Shown here one piece after another: positions 27,564-36,551 of a stretch of 64,000 bases of DNA. The stretch lies in NCBI RefSeq assembly GCF_003063415.1, contig NZ_NESK01000002.1:92358-156357 (forward strand), in the 5' to 3' direction. Made by a program: the position numbers and the translations under genes. The notes under the pieces are model-generated. The model did no database searches. It had not been told where the DNA came from and saw nothing but the letters and a program-made list of their open reading frames with translations. The DNA is from Limnohabitans sp. 2KL-17 (GTDB lineage Bacteria > Pseudomonadota > Gammaproteobacteria > Burkholderiales > Burkholderiaceae_C). Every line of letters starts with the position of its first letter. Within the stretch, counting starts at the first letter, position 1.

Positions 27564-28301
27564 ATGAACACTTTCACCGACAGCGTCGTGACGGCGCTGA
27601 ACCTCATTGGATCTTTCGATCCGGCACTCTGGACGGTGGTGCTGCGCTCTTTGGCGGTCAGTGCCACGGCCTGTCTGCTGGCCTATGGCCTGGGCGTCGT
27701 GTTGGGTGCCTGGCTGGCGGTGGCCCGGTTTTCTGGCCGGGGTGCCGTGTTGCTGGGGCTGAACACTTTGCTGGCCTTGCCTTCGGTGGTGGTGGGGCTG
27801 GTGGTTTATCTGCTGCTCTCGCGCACCGGGCCTTTGGGCTTTCTGGGCTGGCTGTTCAGCTTCAAGGCCATGGTGTTGGCCCAATTCATTTTGGTGGTGC
27901 CCGTGGTGACCGCGCTGACCCGGCAGGTGGTCGAAGACGTCGAGCGCCAACACGGTGAGCAATGGGCCTCGCTGGGTGCAGGCCCTTGGTTGCGCGGCAT
28001 TTTGCTGGCCTGGGACGAACGTCTGGCCCTCATGACGATTGGCGTGGCCGCTTTTGGCCGGGCCATTTCTGAAGTCGGTGCGGTGATGATCGTGGGGGGC
28101 AATATCGATGGCTTCACCCGCGTCATGACCACGGCCATTGCGCTGGAAACCAGCAAAGGCGATTTGCCCCTGGCGCTGGGCTTGGGGCTGGTGCTGTTGT
28201 CGGTGGTCTTGCTGCTCAATGCGGCGGTAGCCGGTTTGCGCCGCTGGGGCGAAAAACGCCAGGGTAGCAGCGTGGCTTCGCCCAAAGGCTGGGTCGCATG
28301 A
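27564..28301 (+). CDS. tupB: Tungstate ABC transporter, permease
   Basis: A 245-residue inner-membrane permease with about five or six helices. It carries the binding-protein-dependent transport signature in the cytoplasmic loop (ERQHGEQWASLGAGPWLRGI) and FGRAISEVGAVMIVGGNIDG, strongly typical of TupB and the related molybdate/tungstate permeases. The order permease, ATPase, receptor with 4-base overlaps indicates one operon. Assignment to tungstate rather than molybdate rests on the TupA-type receptor encoded in the operon. Confidence 0.9.
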   Translation: MNTFTDSVVTALNLIGSFDPALWTVVLRSLAVSATACLLAYGLGVVLGAWLAVARFSGRGAVLLGLNTLLALPSVVVGLVVYLLLSRTGPLGFLGWLFSFKAMVLAQFILVVPVVTALTRQVVEDVERQHGEQWASLGAGPWLRGILLAWDERLALMTIGVAAFGRAISEVGAVMIVGGNIDGFTRVMTTAIALETSKGDLPLALGLGLVLLSVVLLLNAAVAGLRRWGEKRQGSSVASPKGWVA

Positions 28302-29023
28302 CGGCCCCATCGGTGGTTCAGTTGAACGATGTCTCGGTGCGTCTGGGTCCGGTTTGGGCCCTGAAGGGCGTCGACCTTCGTGTTCAGCCGGGCGAGCGCG
28401 TGGCCTTGGTGGGCTCAAATGGCTCAGGCAAGAGCAGCTTGCTGCGCACGGTGCACGGCTTGTTGCCACCTGACCAGGGGCGCATCGAGTGGCACCCCGG
28501 TTTGCGCCAAGCCATGCTGTTTCAAAGGCCACACCTGTTGCGCATGTCGGCCTTGAACAACGTGGCGCTGGGCCTTTGGTTGGACCGTGGCCAGGGTTTG
28601 AGCTGGGCGCAGGCCAAGGTGCGTGCGGGCGCGGCTTTGCAGCGCGTGGGCTTGAGCGCTGTGACCCGCCAACTCGGGCGTCAGTTGTCGGGTGGACAGC
28701 AGCAACGCCTGGCGATGGCCAGGGCCTGGGCGCGTCAGCCCGATGTGTTGTTGTTGGACGAGCCCACCGCCAGCCTGGACCCGCATGCCAAGCGCGAAGT
28801 CGAGGCCTTGATGGCCGATTTCGCAGCAGGTCAGGCGCAGCCGCTGACCCTGATCTGGGCCAGCCACAACCTCGGGCAGGTCAAGCGCTTGGCCAGCAGA
28901 GTCATCTATCTGGAAGGCGGTCGACTTTTGGCCGACCTGCCCGTGGCCGATTTTTTTAACCCTGCCGAGTTGGCTTTGCACAGCCCAGCAGCGCATGCTT
29001 TTGTTCAAGGAGAACTGTCATGA
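28298..29023 (+). CDS. tupC: Tungstate ABC transporter, ATP-binding protein
   Basis: A 241-residue ABC ATPase. Walker A is GSNGSGKSS, the signature LSGGQQQRLAMARAWA, Walker B VLLLDEPTASLD and the switch histidine in WASHN. It overlaps tupB and tupA by 4 bases each, so the three are translationally coupled. It lacks the C-terminal TOBE domain found in ModC, as expected for TupC. Confidence 0.92.
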   Translation: MTAPSVVQLNDVSVRLGPVWALKGVDLRVQPGERVALVGSNGSGKSSLLRTVHGLLPPDQGRIEWHPGLRQAMLFQRPHLLRMSALNNVALGLWLDRGQGLSWAQAKVRAGAALQRVGLSAVTRQLGRQLSGGQQQRLAMARAWARQPDVLLLDEPTASLDPHAKREVEALMADFAAGQAQPLTLIWASHNLGQVKRLASRVIYLEGGRLLADLPVADFFNPAELALHSPAAHAFVQGELS

Positions 29024-29835
29024 CCTTTTGTATTGCCATCACCCGCCGGGTGCTTGTGTGTGCTGTGCTGGCCAGCACCCCGATCTGGGCACAAGCCCAG
29101 TCCATCGTGATGTCGTCCACCACCTCCACCGAGCAGTCGGGCCTGTTTGCCCACCTCTTGCCCGCTTTCAAGAAAGCCAGCGGGCTGGACGTGAAAGTGG
29201 TGGCGCTGGGCACGGGTCAGGCGCTGGACATGGCGCGCCGTGGCGATGCCGACGTGGTGTTTGTGCACGACCAGGTGGCGGAAGAGAAATTTGTGGCTGA
29301 CGGCTTTGGCCTCAAGCGCTTGCCCGTCATGTACAACGACTTTGTGCTGATCGGCCCCAAGGCCGACCCGGCAGGCACCAAGGGCAAAGACATCGTGGCG
29401 GCTTTGGCCAAGCTGTCTGCCAGCAACACGGCATTTGTCTCGCGGGGGGACAAAAGTGGCACCCATGCGGCGGAATTGCGTTTCTGGAAAATGGCCAACT
29501 TAACCGATCAAAAAGGCAGTGGCTATAAGGAGTGCGGCTGCGGCATGGGCCCGGCCTTGAACATCGCTGCGTCTTCGGGGGCCTATGTGATGGCAGACCG
29601 AGCCACCTGGCTCAACTTCAAGAACCGCGCCGATTTGGCCATCCTGGTTGAGGGTGATCAGCGGCTGTTCAACCAGTACGGCGTGATGGTGGTCAATCCC
29701 GCCAAGCATGCGCACGTCAAACAAGCCGATGCACAGAAGTTTGTCGACTGGATCACCTCGGCCGCTGGCCAGACCACGATTGCCGACTACAAAATCGGTG
29801 GTGAGCAGCTGTTCTTTCCAAACGTGAACAAGTAA
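29020..29835 (+). CDS. tupA: Tungstate-binding periplasmic protein
   Basis: A 271-residue receptor with a Sec signal ending in AQA. The TTSTEQSGL motif just after it is the TupA oxyanion-binding signature (TTTS-type). SRGDKSGTHAAELRFWK and KECGCGMGPALNIAASSGAY complete the family pattern. TupA proteins select tungstate over molybdate with high affinity, which fits the tungsten enzyme encoded 1.8 kb downstream. It is last in the operon; its 3' end faces the regulator gene that ends at 29839. Confidence 0.93.
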   Translation: MTFCIAITRRVLVCAVLASTPIWAQAQSIVMSSTTSTEQSGLFAHLLPAFKKASGLDVKVVALGTGQALDMARRGDADVVFVHDQVAEEKFVADGFGLKRLPVMYNDFVLIGPKADPAGTKGKDIVAALAKLSASNTAFVSRGDKSGTHAAELRFWKMANLTDQKGSGYKECGCGMGPALNIAASSGAYVMADRATWLNFKNRADLAILVEGDQRLFNQYGVMVVNPAKHAHVKQADAQKFVDWITSAAGQTTIADYKIGGEQLFFPNVNK

Positions 29836-29838
29836 GGC

Positions 29839-30963
29839 TCAGTGTCTGGGCTCGCCGAGCTTGCGGTAAACCGTAGCCCGGCTGATGCCCAAGCTTCGGG
29901 CGGCTTCGGCCACATTGCCCCGCGCCTGGTTCACGGCTTCACGGATCATGTCGGTCTGCCTGTCCTTCAGGGGTTTGGCGGTTACGTTGGACAGAGCGCC
30001 GGTCTTGACGGGGCTCACAGACGCTGAAGTGTTGCCACAGCGCAAGGCTTGGGTTTGCAAGCGCAAGCCTGACCAAAGCGGCAACTCTTGGGTGTTGCCC
30101 GAATGGCTGGCGGCGTCGAACAGGTTTTCCCAGGGTGAGGCAAAAACATCGCTGGCGTGCAGCGGCTGGCCGGGGGTCGCAGGGGACAAAGACAGCATTT
30201 GCCGGGCGGTGGGGTTGGCGCCCAAGATATGGCCATCGGGGTCCAGCTTCAGCAAGCCATCGCTGTCGTCGCCCGGCTGGTTGCCAGGCCAATTCAGACG
30301 CAAGACCAGGGCATGCGCGCTCGACAGTAACCAGCCGTTTTCGATGCTTCGGGCCGAGCGGCGCACCAAATGCTTCAGGGCAGGGCGCTCCGTGGTCTCA
30401 ATGCCTGTCAGGTCGAGCATGCCCGCGCACAAACCGTCCGGACCAAACACGGGTGCGCCTGCGCAACTGTAGACACTGGTGTCCTGAAAGAAGTGCTCGC
30501 CGCGGTGCATCCATACGGGCTGAAGTTCGGCCAGTGCCGCGCTGATGGCGGTGGTGCCCACGGCCTTTTCAGACAAATCTACGCCCACACGGGCAATCAC
30601 CCCGGCGCGGCGGTCTTGCCGGTTGACTGGGCCATGCACATCCACCACGATGCCCTCGGCATTGGTCAGGATGGCGAAATAGCGGATGTCGGCAATCGCC
30701 CGCGCCAACTCGGTCAATACGGGCTGGGCAGCTTGGACCAAAGGGCCGCTGGCCTCCTGCACGCGGCGCATGTGCTGGACCGACACGGCGTCAAAACCCA
30801 CGGACTTGTCGGGTTGCAAGCCCATGGCCAGGCAGCGCTGCCAGGACTGGGTGATCCAAGGGGAAACGCCAGCGCCTGCGGCAAAAGAGCGCCCCTGAAA
30901 AACCAGTTCACGGGCCAGAGCAATCCGTTCAAGGCGGTCGTTGTTGATGGAAGTCAAGGGCAT
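29839..30963 (-). CDS. GAF-domain transcriptional regulator with Fis-type HTH (AcoR-like, no AAA+ domain)
   Basis: A 374-residue regulator. Residues about 30-215 resemble the AcoR N-terminal GAF region (SPWITQSWQRCLAMGL; EKAVGTTAISAALAELQPVW; VYSCAGAPVFGPDGLCAGML). A PAS-like part covers about 230-300. The C-terminus is a Fis-type HTH (MIREAVNQARGNVAEAARSL followed by GISRATVYRKL). The sigma-54-activating AAA+ domain normally lying between them is absent. It is divergent from the AOR operon and is the best candidate for its aldehyde- or alcohol-responsive control. Confidence 0.88.
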   Translation of the reverse strand: MPLTSINNDRLERIALARELVFQGRSFAAGAGVSPWITQSWQRCLAMGLQPDKSVGFDAVSVQHMRRVQEASGPLVQAAQPVLTELARAIADIRYFAILTNAEGIVVDVHGPVNRQDRRAGVIARVGVDLSEKAVGTTAISAALAELQPVWMHRGEHFFQDTSVYSCAGAPVFGPDGLCAGMLDLTGIETTERPALKHLVRRSARSIENGWLLSSAHALVLRLNWPGNQPGDDSDGLLKLDPDGHILGANPTARQMLSLSPATPGQPLHASDVFASPWENLFDAASHSGNTQELPLWSGLRLQTQALRCGNTSASVSPVKTGALSNVTAKPLKDRQTDMIREAVNQARGNVAEAARSLGISRATVYRKLGEPRH

Positions 30964-30997
30964 GTCAGGTGTGTATCAAGCTGAGAATTTTTGAAGG

Positions 30998-31018
30998 AAC
31001 CCTGACGAACCTAGGGTT
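30998..31018. promoter_or_regulatory. Palindrome in the divergent regulator/AOR spacer
   Basis: AACCCT (30998-31003) and AGGGTT (31013-31018) with a 9-base spacer, between the GAF/Fis regulator gene and the AOR operon. It could be the regulator's own operator. Confidence 0.4.
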
Positions 31019-31056
31019 AATCCGCATCATATTGCAGGCGCATGCCAACACAATGG

Positions 31057-31076
31057 CTATGCATTCTGATTCATAA
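31057..31076. promoter_or_regulatory. Candidate operator upstream of the AOR operon
   Basis: CTATG-N10-CATAA. It shares 15 of the 19 positions from CTATG to CATA with the dyad upstream of tupB at 27490, including the inner CA, TG and TT. Same spacing and same half-sites before two tungsten-related operons. Confidence 0.5.
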
Positions 31077-31116
31077 GCGTGGGCTTGAACAGCCCGCCAC
31101 CTCACAGGAGATCCCC

Positions 31117-31593
31117 ATGCAGAAAGTCCTGCACATCAACCCGGACAAATGTACCGGCTGCTTGCAGTGCGAAATGGCCTGTTCTTTTGAGAACTACGGC
31201 ACATACGCCACCTCCAAATCACGCATCAAGGTCTTTGACTTCCACCACACCGGTAAAAAGGTGCCTTACACCTGCACCCAGTGCGATGAAGCCTGGTGCC
31301 TGCATGCCTGCCCTGTGGAAGCCATTACCGTGGACAAAGCCACGGGTGCGAAAGTGGTCAACGAGTCGACCTGCGTCGGGTGCAAGGTCTGCACCATCGC
31401 CTGCCCATTCGGCACCGTGAACTATGTGCAAGAGACCGGCAAAGTCCAAAAGTGCGACCTGTGCGGTGGCGATCCGGCTTGCGTCGAGGCTTGCCCCACC
31501 GGCGCCATCACCTTTGTCGACGCCAACTGGACCGGCATCGACAAAATGAAGCAGTGGGCCGACAAGTTGGGCAATCAGCCTTCAGCCTCTTAA
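31117..31593 (+). CDS. aorA: Four-cluster ferredoxin-like subunit of the aldehyde oxidoreductase
   Basis: A 158-residue polyferredoxin with 16 cysteines arranged for four [4Fe-4S] clusters: C12/15/18/22, C53/56/61/65, C86/89/92/96 and C113/116/122/126, with cluster pairing to be expected between motifs. A CAGGAG ribosome site precedes the ATG. It resembles HycB/DmsB-type electron-transfer subunits and sits directly before the tungsten subunit. The order Fe-S, W, FAD matches the multi-subunit AOR I recall from Aromatoleum aromaticum, where the Fe-S protein wires W-pterin to FAD. The symbol is assigned by that analogy. Confidence 0.85.
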   Translation: MQKVLHINPDKCTGCLQCEMACSFENYGTYATSKSRIKVFDFHHTGKKVPYTCTQCDEAWCLHACPVEAITVDKATGAKVVNESTCVGCKVCTIACPFGTVNYVQETGKVQKCDLCGGDPACVEACPTGAITFVDANWTGIDKMKQWADKLGNQPSAS

Positions 31594-31632
31594 TTTAGCC
31601 GCTTAAATCAAGCACCTGCAAGGAGCATCAAC

Positions 31633-33480
<1,848 letters not shown>

Positions 33481-33596
33481 GTTGCATGCCTCCGACTTTG
33501 CGGCCAAGCACTTTGGCGGGGCTGCAAGGTTTGAGGCTTGATGAACACCTGTGCAGCGGCCTTTTTGGGCCGCTGCCTGCATTTGGAGAGTGAACC

Positions 33597-34943
33597 ATGC
33601 ACCACGTCATTTTGGGCGCAGGCCCTGCCGGCGTCATTGCCGCCGAGACCCTGCGCAAACACGCACCTGCTGACACCATTACCCTGGTGGGTGACGAGCC
33701 CGATGCGCCTTACTCGCGCATGGCCATTCCCTACCTGCTGATTGGCAACATCGACGAGCGTGGCACCTATCTGCGCAAGAGCGCCTCGCACTTCGATGAC
33801 CTGCGCATCACCCAGGTCAAGGCCAAAGTGACACGGGTGGATGCAGCGGGTAAAAAGGTGCAACTGGACAACGGCCAGTCGCTCAGTTTTGACAAGCTCT
33901 TGATCGCCACGGGCTCGCACCCAGTGCGCCCCCCGATTGCGGGCATGGACCTGCCCGGCGTGCACCCTTGCTGGACGCTGGAAGATGCCCGTGCCATCCA
34001 GGCGCTGGCCAAGCCAGGCGCCAGGGTGTTACAAATGGGCGCAGGCTTCATTGGCTGCATCATCATGGAATCACTGGCAGCACGCGGCGTCAAACTCAGC
34101 GTGGTCGAGATGGGCGACCGCATGGTGCCCCGCATGATGGGCCCGGTAGCGGGCGGCATGATCCGTGACTGGTGCGAAGCCAAAGGCGTGCAGGTGTTCA
34201 CTGGCACCAAGGTCGAAGCCATCACCTCGGACAGCGCTGGCGCTGAAAAAGGCTTGTTCGGCAAACTGGCAGCTGCTGTGGGCTTGTCTTCAGACGATGC
34301 TGGCGGGGCCCTGCAGGTGCGTTTGTCCAACGGCCAGACCGTGGCGGCCGATCTGGTGATCAGCGCCACCGGGGTGCGACCTGCGATTGGCTTTTTAAAG
34401 GACAGCGGCATCACCTGTTTGCAAGGCGTCTTGACCGACGAGCATCTGCAAACCAATGTGCCCGGCATTTACGCGGCAGGCGACTGCGCCGAAGCCTTTG
34501 ACCTGGTCAGTGGCAAAACAATTGTCAGCGCCATTCAGCCCAATGCGGCCGAGCAGGCGCGGGTGGCAGCACTCAACATGCTGGGCCAAAAGACCGAGCT
34601 CAAAGGTGTCACGCAAATCAACGTGCTCGATACCTTGGGCTTGATCTCCACCAGTTTTGGCAACTGGGAGGGCGTGTCGGGTGGGCAATCAGCGGTGCTG
34701 ACCGACAAGGCCGCTGGGCGCCACCTGAGCTTGCAGTTCAAGGACGATGTGATGGTGGGCTGCAACAGCGTGGGCTGGACCGAGCATGTGGGGGTGATGC
34801 GCGGCCTGGTCGAAGGCCAGGTGCATCTGGGCGACTGGAAAGACCGTTTGATGCACGACCCCACCAAGCTCATGGACGCCTACCTGGACTGTGCCCAGGG
34901 TCAGGGGCGCTGGAGCGGCGCTGCTGATGCGCGCCGCCGATGA
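33597..34943 (+). CDS. aorC: FAD-dependent pyridine nucleotide-disulfide-type oxidoreductase, AOR electron-transfer subunit
   Basis: A 448-residue flavoprotein starting MHHVILGAGPAGVIAAETLR. It has the FAD GxGxxG at the N-terminus, a second dinucleotide fold at VLQMGAGFIGCIIMESLA and the FAD motif GIYAAGDCAEAFD. The position in the operon and family suggest it passes electrons between the Fe-S subunit and NAD(P)+. The last ~130 residues form a dimerisation-like domain. A 117-base spacer with a hairpin-like inverted repeat (AAAGGCCGC-type bases around 33550-33575) precedes it. Confidence 0.88.
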   Translation: MHHVILGAGPAGVIAAETLRKHAPADTITLVGDEPDAPYSRMAIPYLLIGNIDERGTYLRKSASHFDDLRITQVKAKVTRVDAAGKKVQLDNGQSLSFDKLLIATGSHPVRPPIAGMDLPGVHPCWTLEDARAIQALAKPGARVLQMGAGFIGCIIMESLAARGVKLSVVEMGDRMVPRMMGPVAGGMIRDWCEAKGVQVFTGTKVEAITSDSAGAEKGLFGKLAAAVGLSSDDAGGALQVRLSNGQTVAADLVISATGVRPAIGFLKDSGITCLQGVLTDEHLQTNVPGIYAAGDCAEAFDLVSGKTIVSAIQPNAAEQARVAALNMLGQKTELKGVTQINVLDTLGLISTSFGNWEGVSGGQSAVLTDKAAGRHLSLQFKDDVMVGCNSVGWTEHVGVMRGLVEGQVHLGDWKDRLMHDPTKLMDAYLDCAQGQGRWSGAADARRR

Positions 34944-34946
34944 AGT

Positions 34947-34952
34947 GACAAT
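34947..34952 (+). promoter_or_regulatory. -10-like GACAAT just before the MoaD-like gene
   Basis: GACAAT ends 6 bases before the ATG at 34959 with no Shine-Dalgarno between. It is the same arrangement as for uvrD, polA and ubiG in this window. Confidence 0.3.
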
Positions 34953-34958
34953 CGCTGC

Positions 34959-35213
34959 ATGAACATCACCTTCAAACTGTTTGCCACGCTGACCGATTAT
35001 TTGCCTGTCGAGGCCCGGCGCAGCAATCAGATCAGCCTCGATGTGGCGGCTGACGCCAGCATCAACCAGATCATTGAGCCCTTCGGCATGCCGCCCAAGC
35101 TGGTGCATCTGGTGCTGGTCAATGGCAAATACATCGCCCCCGAAGATCGGGGTACCACCACCTTGGTCGATGGCGATGTGCTGGCCATCTGGCCACCCGT
35201 GGCTGGGGGCTGA
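34959..35213 (+). CDS. MoaD/ThiS-family sulfur carrier protein
   Basis: An 84-residue beta-grasp protein ending in a C-terminal Gly-Gly (WPPVAGG), the residues that are adenylated and thiocarboxylated in MoaD/ThiS. The start MNITFKLFATLTDYL is typical. It lies 15 bases after the FAD subunit gene and is part of the AOR operon. A dedicated MoaD paralogue in an AOR operon probably helps make or mature the tungsten-pterin cofactor. I recall a MoaD-like aorD in the Aromatoleum operon. No other pterin genes are nearby. Confidence 0.88.
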   Translation: MNITFKLFATLTDYLPVEARRSNQISLDVAADASINQIIEPFGMPPKLVHLVLVNGKYIAPEDRGTTTLVDGDVLAIWPPVAGG

Positions 35214-35221
35214 CCGCACCC

Positions 35222-35521
35222 ATGCAGTCCAGTTACGCCGAGCAATTCCAGCGCGACATGGGCTGCACCGAGGCCGAGTGGCTCGGCTGGTTGCCCGCGG
35301 CCATGGGGGACAGCGCATGGCAGCGGTCGCAGGCCACGGCCGAGGCCACCATCGGCGCAGGCAAATTGAGTTTGTACTGGCAGGTCATGCCCCCCCGTGT
35401 GATTGCGCTCATGCGCATGCCGGTGCTGCGGGTGAACTTCGCGTTTCAGGGCTTGGACGCCGATGCGCGTTACACCTTCATGAAACGTTTCGATTTGTAC
35501 ATGCAGCGCGGCGGTGGCTGA
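35222..35521 (+). CDS. Uncharacterised 99-residue protein at the end of the AOR operon
   Basis: I do not recognise this family. It starts 8 bases after the MoaD-like gene. The N-terminus contains FQRDMGCTEAEWLGWLPAA and the middle MPPRVIALMRMPVLRVNFAF, followed by a basic C-terminus ending RGGG. No signal peptide, Fe-S motif or zinc motif is seen. Tight spacing implies co-transcription with the tungsten enzyme, so a maturation or accessory role is plausible. It is oriented toward the dioxygenase gene. Confidence 0.7.
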   Translation: MQSSYAEQFQRDMGCTEAEWLGWLPAAMGDSAWQRSQATAEATIGAGKLSLYWQVMPPRVIALMRMPVLRVNFAFQGLDADARYTFMKRFDLYMQRGGG

Positions 35522-36368
35522 ACCCCAGCGGGTCGGGCGCTTCAGACCGGATTGAGCACAAAGTCAAAATCAAGTTGGTAACTGCCATCGGCTTGCTCAA
35601 GCAATCGATGACCAGCGATTCGCGCACGCCAAACACCGCGTCCGTTTCCAAGTAAGGGTCGTTTTTGCGAAAGACGTGGGTGATCAGGGTTTCATAGCCT
35701 GGGGCATCGATCTTGAAATGCAAATGTGCGGGGCGCCATGGGTGCCTGGCGGTGGCCTCCAGCAATTGCCCAACAGGCCCATCGTGAGGGATGGGGTAGG
35801 GCATGGCCAGGATGGATTTGAAGTGAAAGCGCCCCTGCGCATCCGCTGTCAGTTTGCCCCGGGCCTGGTGCTGCGTCCTGTCGGCGTATTGCACGTCGTA
35901 AAGGCCTTTCTCATCGGATTGCCAAACCTCGATGCTTGCATGGGCCACAGCTTCGCCCTGCACACCTTTTATGCTGCCTTGAACTTGGCAGGGATGACCC
36001 TGGGCCCCGTTAGCAACATCGCCGCCCAGGGCGTAATGAGGTGCGTTGTCGACATGGAAGGGCCCGAGCACCGTGGCCTGGGTGCACCCCTCAGGTTTTT
36101 CGTTGTTCATGACCACCGTCAACATGGACAGGCCCAACACATCTGACAACAAAATGAACTCTTGTCGTTGCGAGTTGGTGATGTGACCGGTGCGGGTCAG
36201 GAATTCGATGCCCTTGAGCCATTCAGCCTCGGTCAGTTTCACCTCACGCGCAAACTGGTGCAGGTGCTGTACCAGACTGAGCATGATCTCTTTGAGCCGG
36301 GGATCCGGGGTATTGGCCAGGCGTTCGATCACCGATTCGGTGATGTGGTTCATGTTCATGTTTTCCAT
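35478..36368 (-). CDS. Intradiol ring-cleavage dioxygenase (catechol/hydroxyquinol 1,2-dioxygenase type), frameshifted near C-terminus
   Basis: An Fe(III) intradiol dioxygenase cleaving an ortho-dihydroxylated ring. An N-terminal dimerisation domain (about 1-90) precedes the catalytic beta-sandwich with ligands Tyr in GLYDVQYAD, Tyr in AMPYPIPHDGP, and two His in RPAHLHFKIDAP. The open frame ends at 35478. After DAVFGVRESLVID the sequence leaves the family pattern; shifting one base (near 35601) restores LEQADGSYQLDFDFVLNPV and a stop at 35542-35544, about 275 residues. A one-base deletion therefore replaced the last ~20 residues, or it is a sequencing error. Starts at 36398 or 36359 are also possible. 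Confidence 0.85.
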   Translation of the reverse strand: MENMNMNHITESVIERLANTPDPRLKEIMLSLVQHLHQFAREVKLTEAEWLKGIEFLTRTGHITNSQRQEFILLSDVLGLSMLTVVMNNEKPEGCTQATVLGPFHVDNAPHYALGGDVANGAQGHPCQVQGSIKGVQGEAVAHASIEVWQSDEKGLYDVQYADRTQHQARGKLTADAQGRFHFKSILAMPYPIPHDGPVGQLLEATARHPWRPAHLHFKIDAPGYETLITHVFRKNDPYLETDAVFGVRESLVIDCLSKPMAVTNLILTLCSIRSEAPDPLGFSHRRAACTNRNVS

Positions 36369-36551
36369 GGCGAGGCGTTTTCTGTGAAATGGGGTCACTC
36401 AAAGGGTGTCTCGGGACTGACGCTCGAAGCTCGGGCGCTGCCTGATAGTCATTATGATGAATTGAACGCAATGGCCCTTGGGCTTCGCGATCGGGCCGCT
36501 CGATCGGGACGACAAGTTCGGTGATCGTGCAACCCAGGATGAAAAAAACCG

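Noticed and set aside
33545..33580. Terminator between the AOR catalytic and FAD subunit genes
   Set aside because: The GGCC-rich stretch can pair weakly (GCGGCC with GGCCGC) but has no U-run, and the downstream gene belongs to the same functional unit.
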